This document shows, piece after piece, positions 29,201-38,164 of a stretch of 64,000 nucleotides of DNA. The stretch comes from Carboxylicivirga linearis (GTDB taxonomy: Bacteria > Bacteroidota > Bacteroidia > Bacteroidales > Marinilabiliaceae): assembly GCF_018271995.1 (NCBI RefSeq), contig NZ_JAGUCO010000004.1, positions 1 through 64,000 of the forward strand, given 5' to 3'. The position numbers and the translations under genes were made by a program. The notes below the pieces were generated by a model. That model searched no databases. It saw nothing but the letters and a program-made list of their open reading frames with translations, and was not told the DNA's origin. Position 1 is the stretch's first letter, and each line of letters opens with the position of its first letter.

Positions 29201-30248
29201 TTAGATTAATGCCTCCGACAAAACCACCCAACCACATGTTTCCATGTGCATCCTGAAATATAGTTTGAACCGATAAGCTTGATAAACCATCTTCTGTATC
29301 GGAAGATCCGATGCTTTCAAATTGAATATCCTTAGGATCTTCGAATTGCTTTAAATCAACAATATTAACTCCTCCTCCTTCTGTACCAACCCATAAAACT
29401 GAGTCTTTGGTTTCGATAATGCTCTGAATAAAATTATGGGAGATAGAACCTTTTCTTTGGGCATCATGCTTAAAAACAGTCATTGAATTGGTCAAAGGAT
29501 CAAAAAGTACCAGCCCACTGCGTGTGCCTACCCAAATATTGCCTTGAGAATCCTTAAATATATTTGTGACCGTATTATCTGGTAAAGAATTAGGATTATC
29601 AGCATCATGTTTAAAATTGACAGCCGATTGGGTTTTCAGGTTAATAATACTCATTCCATCATTAACATGTCCCACATAAACACTTTCATCACTTTCATAC
29701 ATTACACACCAATTGTAATTGGATGGCAAACCTTTTATATTCGACTGATTATAATGAGTAAACACCCCTGTTTTTTTGTCAAAATAATCTAAACCGTACT
29801 GATAGGTTGCTAACCACAAATTACCAATGCTATCACATGTTATATCTGTAATACCATCAGCTGCTAAACTATTCTTCTGACCACTGTAGTCATGGGTATA
29901 ATGGGTAAATTCATGAGTTCGGTAATTATAGGCATCCAATCCATTTTTTTCGGTTGCTATCCAAATTACATCATCCTTTTTATCGGCAAACACAACGTTA
30001 AAGATGTTACTTGCTGGTGAATTATCCCCATTTTTTCGGAACACCTTAAATGAATGTCCGTCATAACGATTTAATCCATCTTTGGTAGCGATCCACAATA
30101 TCCCATCATTATCCTGAGTAATGCTCATTACATTATTGTTCGACAGCCCGTCCTTAATACCAATCTTTTTGATATCGTATGCTTTTGCTGAGCCATAAAA
30201 AAGACTCATTCCTACAATCAACAAACAAATTTTTATTGGAATCCTCAT
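26232..30248 (-). CDS. Hybrid two-component system sensor/regulator (HTCS)
   Basis: A 1338-residue single-protein two-component system, the usual controller of polysaccharide use in Bacteroidota. Order: signal peptide (1-23), a long periplasmic sensor of many Reg_prop blades (IWIATEKNGLDAY, NLWISTDVGLLKYN and similar, about 30-700), a Y_Y_Y domain (about 705-785), one membrane helix (ILYLVLFVLGSWFILRF), HisKA with the phosphorylated His845 in NIAHELRTP, a kinase ATPase (NLLSNAFKYT, DTGYGIS, GTGIGLALV), a receiver with Asp1135 in IIISDIMMP, and a C-terminal AraC-type HTH. All key residues are intact. Its ligand would be an oligosaccharide from the target glycan. It probably controls the GH27/GH43 genes beside it through the motif at 30338 and 35648. 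Confidence 0.95.
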   Translation of the reverse strand: MRIPIKICLLIVGMSLFYGSAKAYDIKKIGIKDGLSNNNVMSITQDNDGILWIATKDGLNRYDGHSFKVFRKNGDNSPASNIFNVVFADKKDDVIWIATEKNGLDAYNYRTHEFTHYTHDYSGQKNSLAADGITDITCDSIGNLWLATYQYGLDYFDKKTGVFTHYNQSNIKGLPSNYNWCVMYESDESVYVGHVNDGMSIINLKTQSAVNFKHDADNPNSLPDNTVTNIFKDSQGNIWVGTRSGLVLFDPLTNSMTVFKHDAQRKGSISHNFIQSIIETKDSVLWVGTEGGGVNIVDLKQFEDPKDIQFESIGSSDTEDGLSSLSVQTIFQDAHGNMWLGGFVGGINLIPVKESFFKKLSFLPIIGNTNSLNNQIVFGFAEGSQSNIWIANGDGGVCVYNGKEKVRDITSVNNKPLLAQSIFKDSNNDFWIGTVNGIIYKFEPDHNRFSILNSFPQVKNVPIYNFYEDSKKNLWISTDVGLLKYNIKTEKHFVYTTQNSALTDNIIRSVVEDANGDLWVGTAVGGLCVFDAHFQLRYNFGQQYDFYNVNHLYRDSKDRIWVGSQNDLFYFEDYTLTKRIGLEDGMAETDVRAIAEGNSDHEIWFSTLNGISHYNIQSNQIVNFNMGDGISTGDYINGVCYKSKDGTIYFGTQNGATFFNQNLDLGYSDLPNVMITSFEVPSKANETFTEFVDFPFNDNVNLNYNENSFRISFNVADFSLTDKVDYMFQMVGLDNNWYLMKEENTVTFRNLNPGSYQFNLKVRLHNKEWTDEIKMMSISIEPPYWQTWQAKILYLVLFVLGSWFILRFYKNKVDVENALVLEKSIRQREHDLNEEKIKFFTNIAHELRTPMTLLIGPLEDLVAEQSLSESLTKKINSMHRVANRLLQLINQVLEFRRTESKKRELAVVKGDLGQFIYETGLKYKELNQNKRVEFEIELPKENKEILYDPEVVGIILDNLLSNAFKYTLEGCVCMKMKQFEEYDIAYTEIEVSDTGYGISEDNLTNIFERYYQAKDTKHAISGTGIGLALVKNLVELHQAEIYVKSELDKGTTFTVRFLTNNSYPGVKLLTTHTEQLEDEEVLGNKDVILVVDDNQDITEYIYDSLSDVYQVYTANNGLKGYEVACEKVPDIIISDIMMPVMDGIEMCKKMKQDIRTSHIPVILLTAKDTLQDKSEGYDAGADSYLTKPFSSSLLKSRLRNILETRKKLSDSYTNKIEDKQKLFKEATNKLDKDFLEKLDMIIEENLEDEEMNISQIAQHMNMSHSTLYRKIKALTDMTANEYIRKIRMRVAEQLILSGKYTISEVMYRIGINSTGYFRQCFKDEFGISPSDYLKKLKE

Positions 30249-30337
30249 TTCACCCTAATTCAATATTTACTTAAAAATAATATTAAAAAAAATGAATCTC
30301 GCATCTATAAATACTCTTGCTGAATTTCTGTTTATGT

Positions 30338-30384
30338 TTTGCCGAATAAATGAAAAAGTAATGACATTAATGAATATAAATTTG
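30338..30384 (+). promoter_or_regulatory. Candidate HTCS operator plus -7 box before GH43 gene
   Basis: TTTGCCGAATAAATGAAAAA (30338-30357) is followed 19 bases later by the -7 box TAAATTTG (30377-30384). The same arrangement, 18 of 20 bases identical and with the identical 39-base offset, occurs at 35648. The motif takes the place of the normal -33 element, as for an activator-dependent promoter. Leader to the ATG is about 80 bases. Confidence 0.65.
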
Positions 30385-30470
30385 TAATCGTTAATGAACC
30401 AATCATGTGTTAAAACCAGCTCAAACTTGTAATCATCAATCACTAATTAAAGCTAAAAACAATAATAAAA

Positions 30471-32126
30471 ATGAAACAAATCATTGCTTTTTTACTGGTA
30501 ATCTGCAGCATTACTGTACATGCGAAGGATAAAAACCTGGTACTTCGTTATACTTTTTATTCTTCTAATGCTGATGAAATCATAAAAGATGATACCGGAA
30601 ATGGCTATAATGGCGAATTAAAAAATCATGCATACATCGATCAGATGGGTGATTTTTCCATACTTAATTTGGGTTACTCAAACGGCTATGTTGATATGGG
30701 TGAAAAAGTGGGTACTTTAATTAATTCGTTAAAAGATTTTTCAATATCGTCGTACGTATGTATTAATGCTGAGGCCAACCTTAATGACAATGGACATTTC
30801 ATCTGGTCGTTTTCAAATAGCAACGATATTATGAAAGACCAGAATGGTTGTATGTTTTTTTCTGCCCGAACACAGGGTTTTTCTATAAGCAAAACAGATT
30901 ACAGAGCTGAATCTGGAATCAGTGTTAATTCGCCGTTACAAAAAAAGATTTGGAAGCATGTGGTTTACACTCAAACCGGAAATACTGCCAAAATATATGT
31001 AGATGGAGCAGTGATAGCAGATGGAGAAATTACAATTAATCCGAAGGACCTGGGCAAAACCTTATTTAATTTTATTGGACGATCTCCTTATGGCGCTGAT
31101 GCCTATTTCAAAGGTCTGATTTCTGATTTTAGAATATACAAAAAAGCTCTTTCTGAAAATGAGATTGCTCCACTTCATGCTGATTTAGAAGTTATGAACA
31201 ATGCCTATGCCGATTATTTATTAAAACCGGTTCAGCATGTAACGAACGGTAATCCTTTATTTTCTCACAAGCACACTGCTGATCCGGCTGCTTTTGTTTA
31301 TGACGATACATTTTATATTTATGCAGGTCAGGATGTTGGTGACGGTTCGTACTATAATATGCCAAACTGGGTGGTTTTCTCATCCAAAGATTTAGAAACA
31401 TGGGAAGAACATGCTGTACCCTTATCGGTTAGTGATTTTTCCTGGGCAAAAGGAAATACTGCTTGGGCAGCACAGGTGATTGAACGCAACGGCAAATTTT
31501 ACTGGTATATCTCTACCGAACATGCTTCGATACATGGTAAATCAATTGGTGTTGCAGTATCCGATTCACCAACTGGTCCTTTTGTAGATGCCCGCGGGAG
31601 TGCATTAATCACAAATGATATGACTACCGAATATACAGGCATCTCGTGGGACGACATTGATCCAACAGTTTGGATTGATGATGATGGTCAGGCTTATATT
31701 TTCTGGGGTAATACACAATGTTACTATGCAAAATTAAAGGATAATATGATTGAATTGGATAGTGAGATTATGCCTGTTACATTACCTAATTTCACCGAAG
31801 CTCCATGGATTCACAAAAGAGGTGATTGGTATTACTTATCATACGCTTCATTGTGGCCTGAAAAAACATGCTATGCAATGAGTAAAGACATCAATGGTCC
31901 ATGGGAATACAAAGGTATTTTAAATGAATTGGCAGGAAACTGTAACACCAACCATCAAGCCATTGTTGAATTCAAAAACAATTGGTATTTTGTATACCAT
32001 AACGGTGGATTATACAACGGTGGTAGTTACCTTCGATCGGTTTGTATTGATTATTTGTTTTACAACACCGACCATACCATTAAAAAAATTCAAATGACGT
32101 CGGAAGGCGTTAGTAAAGTGGAATAA
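30471..32126 (+). CDS. LamG-GH43 family glycosidase
   Basis: A 551-residue exported enzyme (signal peptide MKQIIAFLLVICSITVHA). Residues 22-235 form a concanavalin A-like (LamG) domain (LRYTFYSSNADEIIKDDTGNGYNG), likely a sugar-binding module. The GH43 five-bladed propeller follows: general base Asp in HTADPAAFVYDD, pKa modulator Asp in DDIDPTVWIDDDG, and acid Glu in FTEAPWIHKRGDWYYLSYA. GH43 enzymes mostly release arabinofuranose, xylose or galactose. First gene after the divergent HTCS promoter, behind a candidate operator, so it is a likely HTCS target. Followed by a long hairpin. Confidence 0.93.
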   Translation: MKQIIAFLLVICSITVHAKDKNLVLRYTFYSSNADEIIKDDTGNGYNGELKNHAYIDQMGDFSILNLGYSNGYVDMGEKVGTLINSLKDFSISSYVCINAEANLNDNGHFIWSFSNSNDIMKDQNGCMFFSARTQGFSISKTDYRAESGISVNSPLQKKIWKHVVYTQTGNTAKIYVDGAVIADGEITINPKDLGKTLFNFIGRSPYGADAYFKGLISDFRIYKKALSENEIAPLHADLEVMNNAYADYLLKPVQHVTNGNPLFSHKHTADPAAFVYDDTFYIYAGQDVGDGSYYNMPNWVVFSSKDLETWEEHAVPLSVSDFSWAKGNTAWAAQVIERNGKFYWYISTEHASIHGKSIGVAVSDSPTGPFVDARGSALITNDMTTEYTGISWDDIDPTVWIDDDGQAYIFWGNTQCYYAKLKDNMIELDSEIMPVTLPNFTEAPWIHKRGDWYYLSYASLWPEKTCYAMSKDINGPWEYKGILNELAGNCNTNHQAIVEFKNNWYFVYHNGGLYNGGSYLRSVCIDYLFYNTDHTIKKIQMTSEGVSKVE

Positions 32127-32149
32127 CCACTATATTTAATATTATTTGA

Positions 32150-32190
32150 TTTACTGCACTTTTAATTAAATATTTTAAAAGTGCAGTAAA
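32150..32190 (+). terminator. Perfect 16-bp stem hairpin after the GH43 gene
   Basis: TTTACTGCACTTTTAA (32150-32165) and its exact complement at 32175-32190 enclose a nine-base loop. No T run follows, so it may be a processing site, a weak terminator or a mobile remnant. The remaining 460 bases up to 32651 are AT-rich with no gene and no clear TAnnTTTG box; a TTTTGACAAGTT occurs near 32230, also present before the third GH27 gene. Confidence 0.5.
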
Positions 32191-32651
32191 CAATCGAAAG
32201 AAGCTACCCTTGCCTTAAAACCTTTTGTTTTTGACAAGTTACAGCAGTTACTCATAGAACCTACTGCTTGAAATTGAGCTGATTCCGTTCAAATTAAGCT
32301 TGAGCATAAACAATTTCTCGAACATATTATTATATAACATACACATATGTTCAATATCTACCTCAACTCAAATACCTTATAAACCACATTAGCTATGCAT
32401 TGCATAGTATTTTCATACTATTAATAACATAATTACTTTCTCCAAAATACATTATTAATTTTATAATATTGTATTAATCAATCATCTACAACACACTAAA
32501 CCTGACTATATAAATAGAACCTATAGAATCAGCTTTTTAATCATGAGTCTGATAATTTCTTTTCAGCAAGCTTGAATTAAAATGGTATAACAAATCAAAA
32601 ATAAAATCTATTCAAACACTAGAATCTTTATAATTCAAAAAATCCAAGTCT

Positions 32652-35489
32652 ATGAAAACAAAATTATTATCATTTATCACTTTATTATTTGTCTGTCATG
32701 GGCTTTTGGCTCAAGATGGAAATGAATTACCCTTTCATAAATGGGCTCTTACGCCTCCAATGGGTTGGAATAGCTGGGACTGTTTTGGTCCATCTGTTGT
32801 TGAAGATGAAGTAAAAGCCAATGCCGACTATATGGCTGCTAATCTTAAAGAAACAGGTTGGGAATACATAGTGGTTGATATTCGCTGGTATGTTGATAAT
32901 CAAACAACCGGACATTACAATGCGTATGATCAATCAGACTTTATCATTGATGAATACGGGCGCTATATGCCTTCACCAACCCGATTCCCTTCAGCCGCAG
33001 ACGGTGCCGGGTTTAAACCTTTAGCTGATTATATACATAGCCTGGGATTAAAGTTCGGGATTCATATAATGCGGGGAGTTCCAAAAGAAGCCGTTTCCAA
33101 CAATATGCCCATTAAAGGAACATCATATAAGGCATCCGATATTTACTCAACAGCTTATGAGTGTACCTGGCTACAGGATAATTACACCATAGATGCAAGT
33201 AAACCAGGAGCCCAGGAATACTACAATTCAATCTTTGATTTGTATGCCGAGTGGGGTGTTGATTATATTAAAATTGATGACCTCTCACGCCCCTATCACA
33301 GCAATGAAATAGAAATGATACGCAAAGGTATTGATCAAACAGGCCGTGCAATGGTATTAAGCATGTCGCCCGGAGCTACTCCGCTCACAGAACATGACCA
33401 TGCCCGTACACATGCCAACCTTTGGCGCACTATAGATGATTTTTGGGATAACTGGGCACAGTTGAACTACTCATTTGGTGTTTGTGCCGATTGGGCTCCT
33501 TACATCACACCGGGTGCCTACCCCGATGCCGACATGCTTCCATTAGGTAAATTTATTAGAGGTGAAAGAGCCAGCAACCGATATACGAACTTCACCGAAG
33601 ATGAACAATACACCTTAATGAGTTTATGGGCCATGTTTAAATCACCATTGATGTTTGGCGGCAATATGCCTGATAACGATCAATTCACATTAGACTTGAT
33701 CACCAACGAAGAAATGCTGTATATCAATCAGCATTCGCGTAATAATCAGGAATGGTCAAACGAAAATGGTATTATCACCTGGACAGCGGAAGATCCTGCT
33801 AATGGTGATTTATTTGTTTCTTTGTTCAACAACGGTGGCGATGGATTTGTAAGAACCCAAAATCTTTTATACCGAAGTGGCACTGTTTCACGATTAACAG
33901 ATGGCTTTGGGGTTGATATTGACATTAGTATACCTGAAGGGTCGGACCAACTCTATTTAATTGTCAACGATGGCGGTGATGGATACGCCTGTGATCATGC
34001 TGATTGGATAGATCCTATTGTTGAGTTATCTGATGGTAGCATTGTTGCCTTAACCGATTTGGATTGGGAATTTGCATCTGCAGGATGGGGAACTATAACT
34101 AAAAACAAAAGTATTTCTGGTGGCAATTTAAATATAAAAGGCACAGAGTACGATACCGGAATTGGAACTCATGCTCAATCAATTATATTATTCGGCATCC
34201 CGGAAAATACAGTTCGTTTTCAGGCTTTTGCAGGTCTTGACATTGGCGGAACCAGTCAAACAGGAGGAGCCACTGTAGAATTTATGATTGCCAATGAAGA
34301 TCCCACACCTCGCGAAGTAGAAGTTAATAATGCCATTGCCAATACCGGTCGCATGAGTCGCACATTAACTCCTGAAGGAAAAAACATTGAAGCCGATATA
34401 ACAGGTGCTGAAAAATTGTACCTTGTGGTGACCGATGCCGGGGACAATTTTAATTACGACCACGCCGATTGGATTAATCCAACCATCATAAAAGAAAATG
34501 GCGAAACTCTGTTATTAACTGATCTCGATTGGGTAAGTGCAACAAGCGGTTGGGCCAGTGTGGCAAAAAACACCAGTCTGGATGGAAATCCTTTAACTGT
34601 TAATGGTGTAACATATGATAAAGGATTTGGTGTAAACGCTTATTCAATAATAGAATTTAATCTGCCGGAGGGATATGTAAGCTTTGAAGCTTTTTGCGGA
34701 GTTGATGACGAGGTTAAGAATGCACCCGAGGGAGTAACTGTTGAATTTATGGTATTTACGCAAGATCCGTCCATCCTTTCATCCATTCCTGTTACTCTCG
34801 ATTTAAATGAATTTGGTTATTCAGGGGCTTGTATAGTTAGAGATATTTGGGGGAAATCAGATGTTGGTGCGTTTTCCGGTGATGAATTTATTCCTGAAAT
34901 CAGAACGCATGGAGTTGGCTTGTACCGCATCTCGGCAACTGACAGAAGTAACGATATAAGTGTTAGTTTATCAGCAACTGAAAGTGAGATTCAATCTGGA
35001 AGTTCGATCACTTTTACTGGTAGCATTTCAAATACCGGCCAGACAAATGACATTCCTACTGGTTGGGTACAAATTTATCAAGGTGATTCAATTGCCGCTT
35101 GCATCGAACTATCAGAAAACGGAGTGGTTCAATTTGAGACATCAGATTTAAAACCCGGCAACTATACTTTTAAAGCCAGCTATAGTGGCGATGCCGTTTT
35201 TAACACTAAAGAATCGAATCAAATAACGGTAACTGTAGTTGATAATTCAACTGCCATTGATGATAACACCAATGACGAGGATACAATTTATATAAGTAAT
35301 GAAGGTGGAGCCAGATATCTTTGTGGAACAAGTAGTGGAGATGCTGTTTCAATTTATAGCTTAAACGGAAAACTAATCCAATCCTTTATTGCCAGTTCAG
35401 ACAAAGAGCAGGTTCTCCTAAAAAATGGTATTTACCTATTTCGTGTCACGACTGATTTAAGAGTTTATGTTCTTAAAACTGCTATATAA
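32652..35489 (+). CDS. GH27 glycosidase with two NPCBM-like domains, Ig-like domain and secretion tail
   Basis: A 945-residue exported enzyme (signal peptide MKTKLLSFITLLFVCHGLLAQ). The GH27 domain covers about residues 25-400: PPMGWNSWDCFG, catalytic nucleophile Asp209 in YIKIDD, and Arg259/Asp263 (LWRTIDD) as the acid/base site. Two NPCBM-like domains follow (about 425-570 and 580-765, with VEFMIANEDPTPREVEV and VEFMVFTQDPS at their ends), then an Ig-like domain (about 770-865, GSSITFTGSISNTGQ) and a C-terminal domain of about 75 residues ending VYVLKTAI that resembles a type IX sorting tail. It is nearly identical in the first 765 residues to the following gene, from which it differs by the Ig and tail. 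Confidence 0.92.
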   Translation: MKTKLLSFITLLFVCHGLLAQDGNELPFHKWALTPPMGWNSWDCFGPSVVEDEVKANADYMAANLKETGWEYIVVDIRWYVDNQTTGHYNAYDQSDFIIDEYGRYMPSPTRFPSAADGAGFKPLADYIHSLGLKFGIHIMRGVPKEAVSNNMPIKGTSYKASDIYSTAYECTWLQDNYTIDASKPGAQEYYNSIFDLYAEWGVDYIKIDDLSRPYHSNEIEMIRKGIDQTGRAMVLSMSPGATPLTEHDHARTHANLWRTIDDFWDNWAQLNYSFGVCADWAPYITPGAYPDADMLPLGKFIRGERASNRYTNFTEDEQYTLMSLWAMFKSPLMFGGNMPDNDQFTLDLITNEEMLYINQHSRNNQEWSNENGIITWTAEDPANGDLFVSLFNNGGDGFVRTQNLLYRSGTVSRLTDGFGVDIDISIPEGSDQLYLIVNDGGDGYACDHADWIDPIVELSDGSIVALTDLDWEFASAGWGTITKNKSISGGNLNIKGTEYDTGIGTHAQSIILFGIPENTVRFQAFAGLDIGGTSQTGGATVEFMIANEDPTPREVEVNNAIANTGRMSRTLTPEGKNIEADITGAEKLYLVVTDAGDNFNYDHADWINPTIIKENGETLLLTDLDWVSATSGWASVAKNTSLDGNPLTVNGVTYDKGFGVNAYSIIEFNLPEGYVSFEAFCGVDDEVKNAPEGVTVEFMVFTQDPSILSSIPVTLDLNEFGYSGACIVRDIWGKSDVGAFSGDEFIPEIRTHGVGLYRISATDRSNDISVSLSATESEIQSGSSITFTGSISNTGQTNDIPTGWVQIYQGDSIAACIELSENGVVQFETSDLKPGNYTFKASYSGDAVFNTKESNQITVTVVDNSTAIDDNTNDEDTIYISNEGGARYLCGTSSGDAVSIYSLNGKLIQSFIASSDKEQVLLKNGIYLFRVTTDLRVYVLKTAI

Positions 35490-35511
35490 TCGGCTTTAAA
35501 TAGTAAATTTT

Positions 35512-35545
35512 AAGGTTGTGCCATGTTTCTGGCACAACCTTTTTT
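35512..35545 (+). terminator. Strong intrinsic terminator after the second GH27 gene
   Basis: AAGGTTGTGCC and GGCACAACCTT form a perfect stem around an eight-base loop, followed by a T run to 35545. Confidence 0.92.
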
Positions 35546-35647
35546 CATTATTAAAACCTCATCCACAACCCATTAACCACATATCACCATAAACTTTTAC
35601 AAAACGAACACAATCAACGTATAATTTTGACAAGTTTCAAATCACTA

Positions 35648-35694
35648 TTTGCCGAATTATTGAAAAAATATAAATCTATTTCACCGTAGCTTTG
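35648..35694 (+). promoter_or_regulatory. Candidate HTCS operator plus -7 box before third GH27 gene
   Basis: TTTGCCGAATTATTGAAAAA (35648-35667) lies 19 bases before the -7 box TAGCTTTG (35687-35694), exactly the spacing seen at 30338. Leader to the ATG at 35840 is about 140 bases. Part of the 350-base gap also holds the terminator at 35512 and a TTTTGACAAGTT near 35625. Confidence 0.65.
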
Positions 35695-35839
35695 CTATCA
35701 TGTGCTAAAGAAAAATCAGTAATTTGATTTAGTTATTAAATATAGAAGAAAAGCTCATATTAATTCTTTGTCACAAAACTTATGAGCTGCCCTGAGAAAT
35801 TTCAGTATAACAACTATTTAAAAAGAAAATATCAAGGTC

Positions 35840-38140
35840 ATGAAATCCAGATTTGTAATTTTTGTTTCCCTTTTAGCATTGCTACAGGGAGTAATAGCTC
35901 AAACCACAAATGAATTACCTTTTCATAAATGGGCGCTCACACCTCCAATGGGATGGAATAGCTGGGACTGTTTTGGTCCTTCGGTAGTTGAAGATGAAGT
36001 AAAAGCCAATGCCGATTACATGGCTGCTAACCTGAAAGAATCAGGTTGGGAATATATTGTGGTTGACATTCGCTGGTACGTCGATAATCAAACAACCGGT
36101 CATTATAATGCATACGATAAATCAGACTTTATCATTGATGAATACGGGCGCTATATGCCATCACCTACTCGATTTCCTTCGGCTGCGAATGGTGCAGGTT
36201 TTAAACCATTAGCTGATTATGTGCATAGCCTGGGATTAAAGTTCGGAATTCATATTATGCGTGGCGTACCAAAGGAGGCTGTTTTCAACAACATGCCCAT
36301 AAAAGGAAGTTCTTACAAAGCATCTGATATTTATTCAACTGCCTATGAATGCACCTGGTTACAGGATAATTACACTATTGAATCAGATAAACCCGGAGCT
36401 CAGTACTATTACAATTCAATCTTTGATTTATATGCTGAGTGGGGAGTTGATTACATTAAAATTGATGACCTTTCCCGCCCTTATCATGACAAAGAAATTG
36501 AAATGATACGCAAAGGAATTGATCAAACAGGTCGTCCGATGGTACTAAGCATGTCGCCGGGTGCAACTCCTTTGTCAGAGCACGACCATGCCCGAACACA
36601 TGCCAACCTTTGGCGTACCATTGATGACTTTTGGGATAACTGGGCACAGTTAAACTACTCTTTTGGTGTTTGTGCCGATTGGGCACCTTATATCACGCCC
36701 GGTGCTTTTCCAGATGCCGATATGCTACCTTTAGGTAAATTTATTCGTGGAGAAAGGGCTCACGATCGCTACACCAATTTTACCAAAGATGAACAATATA
36801 CCTTAATGAGTTTATGGGCCATGTTTAAATCTCCGTTAATGTTTGGAGGCAACATGCCTGATAATGATCAATTCACCTTAGACTTAATAACCAATGATGA
36901 GATGTTATACATCAATCAGCACTCTCACAAAAATCAAGAATGGTCGAACGAAGGTGGTATTATCACATGGACAGCGGAAGATCCTGCTAATGGTGATTTA
37001 TTTGTTGCTTTGTTTAATAATGGTGGCGATGGCTTTGTTAAAACCCAGAACCTATTATATCGAAGTGGTACCGTTTCGCGCTTAACCGATGGCTTTGGTG
37101 AAGATATTGACATTGAACTTCCTGAAGGAGCAGATCAATTATTTCTAATTGTCAACGATGGTGGTGATGGTCATGCCTGCGACCACGCTAACTGGATTAA
37201 CCCAACGGTTGAATTAGCTGATGGGAGCACCGTTGAACTAACCGATTTAAACTGGGAATATGCAACTTCAGGCTGGGGTAATGTAAGCAAAAATAAAAGT
37301 ATCTCCGGTGGTAAACTTAATGTCAAAGGTACCGAATACGAGAAAGGAATTGGTACGCATTCTCAATCAATTGTTTTATTTAAACTACCTGAAAACAGTG
37401 TTCGGTTTAAAACATTTGCCGGCCTGGATTTAGGTGGAACTAATCAAACTGGTGGTGCAACTGTAGAGTTTATGATTGCCACGGAAGATCCAACACCTCG
37501 CGAAGTGGAAGTAAATAACGCCATTGCCAACACAGGACGTATCAGCCGTACATTATTTCCTGAAGGTAAAAAAATTGAAGCTGATATTACAGGTGCTAAA
37601 AAATTATATTTAGTGTTGACCGATGCCGGTGATGATCTTACATTCGATCATGCCGACTGGATTAATCCAACCATCATCAATAAAAAAGGCAAATCATTAC
37701 CACTTACCAAGCTCGATTGGGCGAAAGCTACTTCAGGCTGGGGTAATGTTTCAAAAAATAAGAGTTTAGATGGAAATCCATTATCAGTTAATGGCAAGAC
37801 TTACAAAAATGGTTTTGGTGTAAACGCATATTCAATCATTGAATTTGATTTACCTAAAGGGTATACCAAATTTGAAGCTTTTTGCGGCATTGATGATGAA
37901 GTCTTAAACGTAGAAAAAGGAGCTACGGTTGAGTTTATGGTATTCACCGAAGATCCATCTGTGCTTTCATCTATTCCGGTGACATTGGATTTAAATAAAT
38001 TCGGATTTTCAGTACCTTGTACTATCAGAGATGTTTGGAAAAAATCAGACATTGGAACTTATAGAGGTGATGAGTTTACACCAGAAATCAGGACTCATGG
38101 AGTAGGATTATATAGAATTTCACCTGTTAAGAAAAAATAA
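35840..38140 (+). CDS. GH27 glycosidase with two NPCBM-like domains, paralogue
   Basis: A 766-residue exported enzyme, a tandem duplicate of the preceding gene: the catalytic domain and the two NPCBM-like domains are nearly the same in order and sequence, including PPMGWNSWDCFGPSVVEDEVKANADYM and the nucleophile Asp209. It stops at GLYRISPVKKK, just where the Ig-like domain and sorting tail begin in its neighbour, so it may stay in the periplasm while the neighbour is exported to the surface. It begins behind a candidate HTCS operator and is followed after 24 bases by the LamG-GH43 giant, with which it is probably co-transcribed. Confidence 0.92.
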   Translation: MKSRFVIFVSLLALLQGVIAQTTNELPFHKWALTPPMGWNSWDCFGPSVVEDEVKANADYMAANLKESGWEYIVVDIRWYVDNQTTGHYNAYDKSDFIIDEYGRYMPSPTRFPSAANGAGFKPLADYVHSLGLKFGIHIMRGVPKEAVFNNMPIKGSSYKASDIYSTAYECTWLQDNYTIESDKPGAQYYYNSIFDLYAEWGVDYIKIDDLSRPYHDKEIEMIRKGIDQTGRPMVLSMSPGATPLSEHDHARTHANLWRTIDDFWDNWAQLNYSFGVCADWAPYITPGAFPDADMLPLGKFIRGERAHDRYTNFTKDEQYTLMSLWAMFKSPLMFGGNMPDNDQFTLDLITNDEMLYINQHSHKNQEWSNEGGIITWTAEDPANGDLFVALFNNGGDGFVKTQNLLYRSGTVSRLTDGFGEDIDIELPEGADQLFLIVNDGGDGHACDHANWINPTVELADGSTVELTDLNWEYATSGWGNVSKNKSISGGKLNVKGTEYEKGIGTHSQSIVLFKLPENSVRFKTFAGLDLGGTNQTGGATVEFMIATEDPTPREVEVNNAIANTGRISRTLFPEGKKIEADITGAKKLYLVLTDAGDDLTFDHADWINPTIINKKGKSLPLTKLDWAKATSGWGNVSKNKSLDGNPLSVNGKTYKNGFGVNAYSIIEFDLPKGYTKFEAFCGIDDEVLNVEKGATVEFMVFTEDPSVLSSIPVTLDLNKFGFSVPCTIRDVWKKSDIGTYRGDEFTPEIRTHGVGLYRISPVKKK

Positions 38141-38164
38141 ATACAACAATAATTATATATACTT

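Noticed and set aside
32191-32651. A second copy of the shared HTCS operator before the second GH27 gene
   Set aside because: The gap was read on both strands; only a TTTTGACAAGTT shared with 35625 was found, which is too short to call an operator.
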